DNA from: Iris pallida | Lineage: Eukaryota > Streptophyta > Magnoliopsida > Asparagales > Iridaceae | Reading direction: 5' to 3' | NCBI GenBank assembly: GCA_029216955.1 | Contig: JANAVB010006999.1 | Span: forward strand, 523,853 to 587,852 | Length of the DNA: 64,000 nucleotides | Shown: positions 34,085-43,907 of the stretch, one piece after another | Layout: each line of letters opens with the position of its first letter | How positions within the stretch are numbered: the first letter of the stretch is position 1 | Position numbers and translations under genes: made by a program | The notes under the pieces: generated by a model | What the model was told of the DNA's origin: nothing | Seen by the model: the letters and a program-made list of their open reading frames with translations, nothing else | Database searches by the model: none

Positions 34085-34695
34085 CAATGATTTTTCTCCA
34101 ACCTCTTGTAAAAAAGGTGTCTGTTGAGGTATAATTGTACTTATAGAAGTGCATGATGCCAACTGTCCAACATCGACCCTTTCGGTCTATAAGAGTTACT
34201 TCACTCAGTTTGTCAACACAAGTAAACTTTTTAAATGTTGACGGTATATATACCATCAACATTTGGTTTTGCCTTGTAGAAGTGCATGACGCCAACTGTC
34301 CAACATTGGCCTTTGGCCTGTGCTTGAGCAGTATGGACTTCCAGGTTAGGGTGTTAGTTCATGATTAGCATTGTTTAGATATTAGTTTCAGTTAAAGGGT
34401 TAGTTTAGATTAGGATATTAGTTTATGTTAGAAGGAATATGAGAGTTAGTAGATGTTAAAGTATGATATTAATTTATTAGTTAGGATAGATAGTTTGAGT
34501 TAGGATACTGCTCAAGCACAGGCCAAAGGGTCGATATTGGATATTAATTTAAAAAGTTTGATTTGTCTTGACAAACTGAGTGAAGTAACTCTTATAGACC
34601 CAAAGGGTTGATATTAGACAGTTGGTGTCGTGTACTCCTACAAGTACAATTATACCTCGCCAGATACCTTTTTTATAAGAGATTGGAGAGAAATT
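34085..34695. mobile_element. Fold-back / MITE-like inverted-repeat element
   Basis: The left arm (about 34090-34230) and right arm (about 34552-34690) are inverted copies over more than 120 bp, for instance GAGGTATAATTGTACTT at 34133 against AAGTACAATTATACCTC at 34641. A second inverted pair lies inside: CCTTTGGCCTGTGCTTGAGCA near 34309 against TGCTCAAGCACAGGCC near 34508. The left side repeats the AAGTGCATGA-GCCAACTGTCC block twice. There is no coding sequence. I could not define the outer ends or a target duplication, so the superfamily is unknown. Confidence 0.7.
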
Positions 34696-34996
34696 GGGAT
34701 GAGTATCAGAATCGGTATCGGTATCGAACTAATTCTGTTTAGTTTATCTTACGATACAAATTTTTACATCCAATCTGCTATAGATCGTTACTTCGTTGAT
34801 CGTACATGGATGTACCAGCGGATCCACCTTCTCGACCGTATGTACTTAGTATCGACCGTATCGGATTAGTATCGGTCTATCGGATACGACACTTTGACAC
34901 AAGACAGTTGTTTTAGTCCCAACACAGTTGTTTTTGTTTTTTCCTTTAAATTCTTTGTTTGTAATATGTGGAATGTGCATGTATAAACTAACCTCT
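34696..34996. other. Flanking DNA with ATCGGTATCGG words
   Basis: It holds repeated GTATCGGTATCG / CCGTATCGGATTAGTATCGG words at 34710-34730 and 34845-34890, possibly part of the fold-back element's ends. Otherwise I see nothing. It ends at the LTR start TGTTTGCC (34997). Confidence 0.4.
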
Positions 34997-35316
34997 TGTT
35001 TGCCATTAAAATTCTTTGATTGCAAATTTTAATACAAACAGAACAGTATTACAATATAGGACTTTAGATGTAGTCCTAGGAGTACACTTTTGTTTATCTG
35101 GGTCCCTTGTGCCGATGGAGTGAGTGATAATGCGTTGACTCCGTTGACGATCTGACGACGGTTATCGGTTCTCTGAAGGTCTGGATTGCTCTGGGTGCTG
35201 GAGCTTGCTGAGAGGAGAAAGACGTTGAGTGTCTGTATCTGCCTCTCTGGCGGTTGTGTGTTCTGTCCGTGTGTAGGTAAGTGGGTATGCACGTCTGGAA
35301 GAAGGAAATGATCCCT

Positions 35317-35326
35317 CTATTTATAG
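35317..35326 (-). promoter_or_regulatory. LTR promoter TATA box (3' LTR copy)
   Basis: The minus strand reads CTATAAATAG followed by AGGGATCATTTCC. It lies about 330 bp before the LTR 3' end, which would give a short R-U5 and a transcript entering gag. The identical box is present in the other LTR. Confidence 0.6.
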
Positions 35327-36338
35327 CTTTGCAGGCTGGCTGCTCATGCGCGCATGTAGGATGCGCCTGTACGCGGGGACGCCACGTGTTGATTGCTGAT
35401 GGAGGCGCATGAACGATGCACCCTGATCGAGGGGTTGAATTCTTCATACTGCTGTTGTGGACCGGCACGTAGCAGAGGAGAAGATCTTTCTGTTGCTGAG
35501 ATCTTGGGTGAGTCGAGTCAAAGGACGTGTCATCGACCCATGGCTCGGAGATCTCTGATTTGGTAGAGAATGATCTGGTAGGATGCGCCTAGGATTTGGC
35601 ACATGAGGAGGCTTTGGCTCATAACCTTTAGGAGTCACAAACCATTCGGAGTGCATGGCTTTTGAGGCGTATGCGAGGCTTCAGAAGTGACTTAACTCCT
35701 GTCTTTCGGGATCAGAGAGCAGTCTAAGGCGCATGGCTTTTGAGGCGCATGCAGAGCTTTAATGGTGACTTTCCTTCTGTCTTTAGGGATCAGTGAAAAG
35801 TCTGAAATGCATGGCTTTTGAGGTGCATGCAGATTTGGGCGCATAGCTGTAGAGGCGCATGCAAGCAGTTGGGTGGCCACGTGGCAGTAGCCGTCGGAGG
35901 AAAGTAATAATGATGCTGACGTTGGCGACGCTTCGTCTTCTGAACTGTTCAGACTTCGAAAGACGTGCTGCCAACTCTGTTAGTTCAGTATTTAATATTC
36001 GTGATATTCGATGGACAACTGAGTGGGCGCGTCGGTTGGCGTTCCACTAGGCGATAGGGACGTATGGGGGGCGCATCCCTGTGATGTGCTTGGTACTGAA
36101 GGGCGCATCTGTGTGATATGCTTGATGTTGAAGGGCGCGTCTGTGTGATGCGCGGTCTGGCCGACGCATCTGCTTCGTGACACGTCTTTAATGGTGCGAC
36201 TGTTACGATCTTTGAGTGCTTTAAATAGCTGTTTTGACTTAGCTGAATTCGAAGCGTCCGGTTCATCCATTTAATGCAAATTCATTGCACGGAATACGGA
36301 GAGCCATCCACTTGGCGCATGGGTTTGATTTGCCCGGC

Positions 36339-36348
36339 CTATAAATAG
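36339..36348 (+). promoter_or_regulatory. Opposite-strand TATA box inside the LTR
   Basis: CTATAAATAG on the plus strand, pointing toward the antisense PMD gene. In the other LTR the same site is mutated to CTATGAATAG (near 63147). It may be a second, distal promoter for antisense transcription, or chance. Confidence 0.35.
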
Positions 36349-37125
36349 TGGCATGGAGAGAGTTTGCTTCTCGTTCTCCTACGTTCTTCCGACATGAACT
36401 TGTTTACTCGGGTGCATTCTGTTGATGAGATGCTCCCGAGGGTGAAGATGCGACGCAATGTCTTCATTGATGCACTTGAAGGTGACTGTTACATCCAAAA
36501 GTCAGAGTCGAGGGCTTTCGAGGCAGGCGGAAGGTGCCTGTTGCATCCAAAGATAGGGATGCTCGGGCCTCGTCTTCGTTGTGCAGGAAGAGCCGTAGAT
36601 CGGAATTGCGGTACTGCGGGTTTGGGGGCTCTTTTTTCCTTCTAAATGGGTGTAGCCCATTCTGGTTGTGTTGAAAGCTGCTCCTTTAGTCGCAGTTTCG
36701 ATTACGGTCTTCCTTCGCCTTTGGAGGCTCTTTCGAAACCTCCCCTGGCCACAGGTTGGCTTGTGGTGCTTTTTTCTTCCTCAGTTTGGGGAGCTCTTCC
36801 TCCAGCTAGAGGGTTGATTTCTATCCTCGTTCTGCTCAATAAATGCTTCATTAGTCGAAGCATTTAGATGGCGGTGAGCCTGGCTGGAAGAGCGGCACAT
36901 AACTGGGCTGCTGAAGGGATGTACATAACTGAGCTGCCAAAGGGATGCACATAACTGAGGATGCACATAACTGAGCTGCTGAAAGGGATGCGCCTTTGCT
37001 GAGGGTGCATGGTGGGATGCGCCTAACTTGGGGCACATAGTGATCGCTGCGCCTATTTGAGGACGCATGATGGCTGCTGGCTGTAGACTTAGGATCCTTT
37101 CTTTGTAGAAATTCTCCTTTGTACA

Positions 37126-37136
37126 ATCTTTTCTTA
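37126..37136 (-). other. Polypurine tract of the Tat element
   Basis: The minus strand reads CTAAGAAAAGAT immediately before the 3' LTR start TGTACAAAGG. This is the expected primer for plus-strand DNA synthesis. The tract is short but purine-only over eight bases. Confidence 0.55.
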
Positions 37137-37550
37137 GACATGTAATAGACTTTTATATGTAATAAAAAGTCTTCTTTCAATGCCTATTTTTGCTATTTGT
37201 GAAGTACTTTGTCTACGCTCTGGCGCATATAGTCTGGCACATGGGCTTTCTGGTTCTGAAATTCTATGCTTCTACAAGACTCCCTTCAAAGTTTTCAAAA
37301 CTTTTGGATAAGTTTTGGAATACTTTGAATAAGAAGCATGGTGGTAGAGGCGCACGACTGTCGGGGCGCATAGACACTCCGCGCATCAGTGATGGGGCGT
37401 ATGCTTCCCTCAGTTAAATGCAAATGATAACGCCTCGATAACCAAGAAAGATTAATGATAATCTTTTTGGTTTTATTTGCGGTTATCTCTTCACAGAACC
37501 CGAGGCGACGACTGAGGTCACACTTCATCGGTTCACGCGTGCGACCAAGC

Positions 37551-37560
37551 CTATAAATAG
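37551..37560 (+). promoter_or_regulatory. TATA box of the antisense PMD gene
   Basis: CTATAAATAG lies 93 bp before the ATG at 37653 and is followed by a (GA)n leader, GAGAGATGGAGAGAGAGAGA, and a CT-rich stretch. It is outside the LTR (which ends at 37125), so the gene has its own promoter. Confidence 0.7.
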
Positions 37561-37652
37561 GCGAGAGATGGAGAGAGAGAGAGAGTTCTTCTTCTCCTTG
37601 CTTTTGCATTTTAGAGTTCTTCCTCAAAACCCTAACTTTCTTCTCCCAAAGA

Positions 37653-40600
37653 ATGGCTCCCAAGACTCCTCGTGGTGGTGCTGGACGAGGCAAAGGAAAA
37701 GAGTCTGTAGAGGCTGCTGTGGCTGATGTTCCCCGTCCACCTATTGAAGTTCGGCCATCGGTGGTTGGTGAGTTTCATCATCCCGTTCTTGTATCATACA
37801 TACGCTGACGCGCATGGACCTTGAGTCTTGATGATGTGCTGAGGTTCACCGATGCGCATGGGTTTAATACCTGATGATGCGTCGAAGCTCTACTGCTGAC
37901 GCGCATGGGTTTAAGCCCTGATGATGCGCCGAAGCTCTATTGCTGACGCGGATGGGCTTGATGCGCTCTTTGGTGAGAAACGTGGCTTAGATAGATTTTT
38001 TTGTTGTTGTGCTGAATCTTTGCCTTCTTTATTTGAACACCAGTGTCGATGACTGTCCCACTCCTGAACGAGGTGCTTCTGGATGCTGCCCTCTGCCAGA
38101 TGGGAGTAGATTATGATGAGGAGGTGATAAATCCTGCTCGAACTACTATCATGTTAGATCAGCCTCCCGAGAGAATGACTCAAATCCGGGAACAATCGTA
38201 TAGGTTCCTTAAACGGATGATGGAGAGTGGTGTTTTAAACTCTGCCACATCTGATAAAGTGACCTTCTTGAAGCCTGAATTCCTGTTTGGGGACTGCCTT
38301 ACCTCTATTGAAGCAAAGGTGTTGAAGGTCAAGAAAGACTGGTTCTTTACAGCAAGGGGAGTGCACATGACCGTTAAGTAGCTCGAACGCCAATGGCCTC
38401 TGACGGCCTTCTGTCGTCTCGCTTCCAAGAGGAGGATGTCTTGGGATCTAACCCTATCTCAGGGGGGAGCGGTGGCAGGCATCCTAAAGATCGATTCTGC
38501 TTCGGATCAAAGGAATACTTTGACCGCCGTGCGGGCTGGGCCTTCTTTCACCTGGCGGACTCTACGTCCTGGGAGCATTTATAGTGATGTTCCCGCCAAT
38601 ACATTTGCCTTTGGCGCTTCGACTTTTGCCAATCGCATGCTTTTGATGGAGCGATCGTACCCGAAAGGTGAATTTCGGGTAGAGGGTTGGTGTCATTATG
38701 TTGCCAAATGGGACAAGCTGACACTCTGGATGCTGTCACGGTTTCATACCGAACTCCAAGAGATGGGGCTGACTGTCGGGATCCGTGCTACTCAGGCAGG
38801 TGTTGACATCAACCGGCATATGTTCTTCGTGCTCCTGGAGATGTTTGATACCCATACCGAGACCTTCTTCACTCCGGTGGGGGAGTTAGGCCTCGCACTT
38901 CATGAAATACACGAGGTATCAAAGCTCCCTTGGGGATCAGAACCCTATAAGGAGTACTTCCTGACGAACGAGGAGTTCCAAGTCCTGGGGGACAAAGCTG
39001 AAGAAATGATGGCCGTCTTTAAGAAAGTGGCGAGTCATCATTACTATATGCAGAAGAGGGATAAGAGCGGATCGCAGCCTCATGTGACCGCCTAGAGGGA
39101 TTACGTCTTCATTCAAAACAAGGAGGATCCCTCTCTATTTACCACTCCGCCAGCGCTTTCCCGTAGCGAAGTGCTTTCCGAAATGAGCAGGTTAGGTGAG
39201 AAGAATTCCCGGGAGAACGAGGACCAGCAATCGGATGAACGCTCCTACAGCTGTTTCTGGCACCTAACTCATCGGATGTCGTCGAAAGCAGTATTAGCTG
39301 CATATATGATGGTTTGGCTTCGAGATTATGTTTTCTCGGGCGGGTCAGGCTCCGTAGAGAGGGTAACCCGGAACTTAATCCTGCCAGCAGTGAAGTTGGT
39401 TTTCAGCCGGCGTTTGGCTCTTCTTCCCGCGATGGTGTGTAACCTGCTACGAGGTTTACGGAATTTGCGGGAAACGTGGTCCATGATCGCGGTAGGAATG
39501 ACAACTTCCCACGTGCCGAACTGCCATTTCACTATCTAATGGGGTGGTTGATTTTACACCATCCAAATGTAATGAGCCCGGGTTCGGAAGAAGACCATAG
39601 GGCCGGAGATGCATTCCTTCGTCATTTCCGCCAGATGAGCTGGTTGCATTCTGGCGTCCCTGTTTGCAGGAAGGTTTTATCCCGCCTTCAGGGGTGGGAG
39701 ATCATTAAAGTAGGACCTGTCTTCTCGGGTTTTGAGGCCGACGAGGATTTGACGAATTCGGGTGAAGACGCCACCACTCTGCCTCCATGGGGATTCTGCT
39801 GGTTGCAAAGTATTCGGCCATCCCATCTAGTATACCGGAACAGGAATTAGTGCTATCTAGAACCGTACTTACCGAGCCGCTTTGCACGGCAATTTGGTTA
39901 TACGCAGCTGATGTTGGATAATCCCAGTATCACCCTAGGGTATGCTGGAAGTTTGTTGGATGGTACACGAGCTTGGCAATACTACAATGCTGGATGTACC
40001 GGAGCTCGATTTACGCTGCCCGTCCAGAATCCACGGTCGCCCATTCTTTACTCGGCCGCCAAGTTTTACTGTGTTATGGCTGCCGCTCCTCCCGGGTATG
40101 ATAGGGAGACAAGTCTTGTTGCAGGCACCCTGTTAACGGTGACCGGGCATGTATCGGCTAGGGCTCGATCGCACCGTCCACCAGGGGTGGGTCATCAAGG
40201 TGCCCCTGCCGCATCTCCAGGGGGTCAGGCCGAACCTTCGGTTGATCAACCGAAACGACGTGCGGGTACAGAGGTTGGCTCTTCTGCGTCAAAGAGGCAG
40301 AAGAAGACATCGTCACCGATTGTGTCGTCGAACTCGGCATCTGCAGAGGTAAGGATGTCCCACATAATCTGGTTTAGATTCAATATTTTCATGTAACCAA
40401 TGCTTCCTTTTTGTAGGAGCCGCTAAAAAGGAGGCCCCGTACTCCAAAATCTGGTGGGAGCAGGTCAAAGGAGATGGCGGGCTCGTCTGAAGTGCGCATC
40501 CCGCTGATTATGATGTCTCCCATGGAGGAGAATCCAGAGGATATTGTTGTCGTAGAGATTCCAGCATCTCCAGATTATGTCAGAAGGGAAGCTGAGGATG

Positions 40601-42021
40601 CAGCAGCTTTCGAGATGATAAAGGCCGCAGCGGGGGCCTTGGATGCCGAGGGTCCAGCAGACACGAAGCTTCCTGGTGATGAAGTGGAATGGAGTTCGTC
40701 GTCTTCAGATGACATTGCTCCAGAGTTGCAAGAGTCTGTTGCGGGGGCAACAGATGTGATTGGAACGGAGGAGAGGGTTGATTCCCCTCATTGTCATGAT
40801 GAGGGGAGGTCGGCTGTATCATTGCCGAGCCCTACCCCAGACTCAGCAGCAGAAGCTGAGGTGGCTACCGATCAGGGGATAGCAACAGATCCTATCCCTG
40901 TAGAGGGATTTGATGAGGAGACTCGTCTGGCGGTCCTGACTTCAGGGACGAGTCAGGAGGCAAGTGTTGATCTCCCCGTTCTGCCAGGGGAGGTACTGGC
41001 TGTTGATAGGATGTTGGGGGCTGAAGAGGTGGCCGCTGATGTCGGTGGTTCTTTCGAGTTTGGAAAGGATAAGGGTGTGATGGAACCCTCTATTGCTCCT
41101 TCTACTTGGGGTACTATTTCGATGCCTGTTTCGGCTTCTTCTGTTCCTGCGGCTCCTCGGGCTAGTAGTCAAGCCCCTGTTGATGAAGGGCCTGTTGATG
41201 CCGAGGGTCCAGCCTCGCGGATTGAAGCATGCAGGCCTTCTTCCGGTCCGCTAACTAGAGCAGCTCCCCCGACTCCTACCATGACATCGCAGGTGCTGGC
41301 GGATGCAGATGAATACGTGAAATTCATCATCGAGGCAGTGTATAAAATGCTGCAGAGGGGGGTATCGGCAGTGATGGATGCCAACGGGAGCTTTACAACG
41401 GCAAAAACTCTGGCATTGCCTCATATCAACCTGATCCGTATTCACCAGGGCTACGATCATATGGCCGACATTCTGGAAGCCACGGTGGCTGAATTGGACC
41501 AGCGGCTTTCCGAATTACAGCGCATCCGATGAAATGACCTCTCCGTCCTGATAGATGCGGAGAAGGAGAAGCTGATCGCCGAGATTGAGTCTTCTTACCA
41601 GGCTACTGTGAATGTCTGGGAACGTGAAGTGGCTAAGACTGAAGCTGCAGTGGAGCGGTTGTCTCAGTCTACGCGGGAGACAGTGGAGGCACGAGCTGCA
41701 TTGGACGCTAATATCACGGAGATTGACGCCCAGATCTGCCGCTTTGAGGACCAACGGGCCTGACTTCTATTAGACGCCGAACGTGTCCAGGCTGAACACG
41801 TAGCATTCAAGAAGGAGGAAGCAGCTTTCACCCACCGGGCTCTTGCTTTGGCTCAGCAGCGGCAGCAGCTGGATGAGAAGCATAAAAATGATACTTCTCC
41901 TGAGGCTATTGAAGCGATGCGTCAAGAAGCTGAACGTCGAGTCCTGGCGACTGTGGAGACTCGAGCGGCAGACTTGAGGCATCGAATTGAAGAGCTTTCA
42001 GCCAACCCTGGGGATGTTTAG
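37653..42021 (+). pseudogene. Antisense PMD-like gene of the Tat element, three exons, broken
   Basis: Exon 1 is 37653-37767 (basic start MAPKTPRGGAGRGKGKE). Intron 1, 37768-38043, has GTGAGT and CACCAG borders. Exon 2 is 38044-40348. Intron 2, 40349-40416, has GTAAGG and TTGTAG borders. Exon 3 is 40417-42021. Both splices keep the frame. The predicted product is about 1340 residues: a plant-mobile-domain-like core in exon 2 (SYPKGEFRVEGW, FFTPVGELGLALHEI, LEPYLPSRFARQFGY), a basic linker (KRQKKTSS), an acidic Ser/Pro-rich part, and a Lys/Glu/Arg-rich coiled coil from about 41300. Breaks are in-frame stops at 38379, 39093, 39848, 41530 and 41761 and a frameshift near 39450-39475. Extra ORFs of this kind are known in Tat elements; the function is unknown. 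Confidence 0.75.
37800..37975. repeat. Repeats with GCGCATGG inside intron 1 of the antisense gene
   Basis: Three to four copies of a roughly 55-bp unit, CTGACGCGCATGG..TT..GCCCTGATGATGCG.CGAAGCTCTA. The intron of the relative at 23322-25120 also carries GCGCAT arrays. Confidence 0.7.
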
Positions 42022-42092
42022 GGATTGTAGTCTCTTCTTTTTTGTATTTTTGCAACTCTTGCTGGGGTTGTAAAATTTTACTCTCTATTAAA

Positions 42093-42098
42093 AATAAA
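42093..42098 (+). promoter_or_regulatory. Poly(A) signal of the antisense gene
   Basis: AATAAA in TTAAAAATAAAGAATATAAAG, about 75 bp after the stop codon at 42019-42021. A T-rich upstream stretch (TTGTAAAATTTTA) fits a plant poly(A) site. Confidence 0.5.
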
Positions 42099-42220
42099 GA
42101 ATATAAAGTTTTTTTGTGATGTGTTCATTTTTGCTGTCATGAACTTGATGATTTGTGTGGACCTATTATCTTTTGCGCACCTTCATTTTTAGGTACAGAT
42201 AATAAGTTTGAGAGAACCAT

Positions 42221-42533
42221 CATGTTTGCTCAGAGGTGATGTAGACATGGCAAATATGGGATTCAAGTGGTGGAATCTCCCTACTCAGAGGTGTTATGGA
42301 CGTGGTAGGAATGATCCTGGGAGACACGCAGAACTACTCAGAGGTAATGTGGACGTGGAAGTTCTGCGATCAATGTACGACAACGCAAGGGTTGTCTGTA
42401 CGGGATGTTTACTCAGAGGTAATGTGGACGTGGTAAACATAGTGGGTAGCATAGTCTTATGGGATGTAAGATTCCGCTTTGAAGGGTGTAGGAGGGCAAA
42501 TCAGAGGTGATGTGGACGTGGTTGTCCTTCTAC
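42221..42533. repeat. Array of five conserved cores in covarying hairpins
   Basis: The core CAGAGGTRATGTGGACGTGG recurs with few changes; with two leading bases, the copies start at 42229, 42284, 42337, 42412 and 42500. Each is flanked by arms that differ between copies but pair with each other. 1: CATGTTTG/CAAATATG. 2: GGAATCTCCCTA/TAGGAATGATCC, imperfect. 3: CGCAGAACT/AGTTCTGCG. 4: ATGTTTA/TAAACAT. 5: GTAGGAGGGCAA/TTGTCCTTCTAC, with two G-T pairs. Further stems without the core lie between and after them: 42375-42401 (GACAAC/GTTGTC), 42546-42563 (CGGAAC/GTTCCG) and 42592-42623 (ATCTGTG/CACAGAT). The array sits between the convergent 3' ends of integrase and the antisense gene. Confidence 0.85.
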
Positions 42534-42659
42534 TGGAGGATGCTACGGAACAGCTGGGTTCCGGAAGCGTATGATTTTGTGAACGAAAATTATCTGTGAG
42601 TCCTGATGATTGGGTCCACAGATCCCCGGGTGGAAGCACATGTCTGAAAGATGTCAAGA

Positions 42660-43907
42660 TTAGTACTTCTTTAGGAACTTGTCGTTGATGGGCATCATGA
42701 ACAAGTCCCTATTAGATTTGGCGAGGCGGTAAGCACCGTTTGAGTATACCGTCTCTATGATGAAAGGTCCTTCCCACTTAGGCTCAAACTTTCCTGGTGT
42801 ATTGTGAGTCAACACCATCGGCCTCCTGACTGCCAGAACCAGGTCGCCAACTTGGAAAGTCCTCTGCTTGACCTTCTTGTTGAAAGCCTGTGATATACGG
42901 GCTTGGTAGAGTTTGATGCGCTGTTGAGCTAGGAGACGCTTTTCGTCAAGTGCCTCCAGTTTCCGCAGACGACGACGTTGATTGTCCTCTTCTGTAAGTT
43001 GGTTTGTGATTGCTACGCGGAGTGAGGGTATCTGGATCTTGAGAGGCAGTACCGCTTCGCTCCCGTAGACCAAGGAGAATGGTGTGTTGCCTGTCGAGGT
43101 CCGTACCGTTGTGCGGTAGGCCCAAAGGCATTCGCCGAGCTTTTTGTCCCAGTCGTATTTGTTAGATGGCACGACCTTTTTGGGTAGCCTGACGATAGTT
43201 TTGTTGAATGCCTCGGCCAATCCGTTTGCTGCCGGATTGTAGGCGGTCGATTCCACATTTTGAATGTGATTCTTGTCACAGAATCTGCTGAAAACATGGC
43301 TAATGAACTGAGGACCATTGTCGTGGATGATCCTCCGGGGTACTCCGAAACGGTAGATGACGTGGTGCTTGATGAAGCTGATCACCCTGGAGCTTTTCAC
43401 TTCTGCCAGCGGAACTGCTTCTGCCCATTTGGAGAAGTAGTCGGTGATTGCTAGGATGAAGCGGTGTCCTCTCGATGAAGGAGGGGTGATCGGTCCCACA
43501 ATGTCCATGCCCCAAGCTTCGAAGGGCCAGGAGGCGACTGTAGGATGTAGTGGTTCTGACGGTGTATGAATGAAGTCTGCGTGAAGCTGGCACGCATGGC
43601 ACTTCTTAGCATATTCGATAGCGTCTGTGTCCATGGTTGGCCAGTAGTAGCCCATGCGTCGCAGTCGGTCCTCCAACTTAGGGCCAGGTTGATGGGCCCC
43701 GCAGGTTCCATCGTGAGCTTCTCGAAGGGCTTCGGCTGCTTCTTCGTTGGACAAACATCGAAGGAGAAGTCCATCGTAGGAGCGTCGGTACAGCATTTTA
43801 GTAGCCGTATCGTAGTAGAATCGAAGGGAGCGCCTCCTGACTGAGACGACTTCTTTCGGGTCCTCTGGGAGAATTCCGTAGACAGCAAAGTCGATGAACG
43901 GGAATCT
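42660..43907 (-). pseudogene. pol: Tat integrase (end of pol)
   Basis: The open part is 378 codons (43796 to 42660). A zinc finger uses His28, His35, Cys66 and Cys69. The catalytic triad is Asp98 (WGMDIVGP), Asp159 (HDNGPQF) and Glu195 (NGLAEAFNKT), with the exact 35-residue spacing between the last two. A C-terminal DNA-binding part ends KFEPKWEGPF and GAYRLA. There is no chromodomain. Upstream, the same frame is open to 43907, where a single TGA (43908-43910) separates it from the RNase H part, in place of a Trp usual at this position. Apart from that stop this domain looks intact. Confidence 0.9.

Larger units (their letters stand above)
34997..37125 (-). repeat. 3' LTR of the Tat element
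   Basis: On the minus strand it runs from TGTACAAAGG to GGCAAACA. It contains many GCGCAT/ATGCGCC words, among them three units of about 30 bp at 36067-36165 (GGGCGCATCTGTGTGATGCG-like) and repeated GGATGCACATAACTGAG blocks at 36910-36980. It matches the 5' LTR along its full length. Confidence 0.9.

Noticed and set aside
40474..41532. Minus-strand frames inside the antisense gene (for example 41169-41460)
   Set aside because: They are short shadows of the plus-strand exon 3 and do not continue integrase or any pol domain.
42221..42533. CRISPR-like or satellite interpretation of the five-core array
   Set aside because: Core spacing is irregular (55, 53, 75, 88 bp), the spacers are self-complementary arms, and the context is a retrotransposon.
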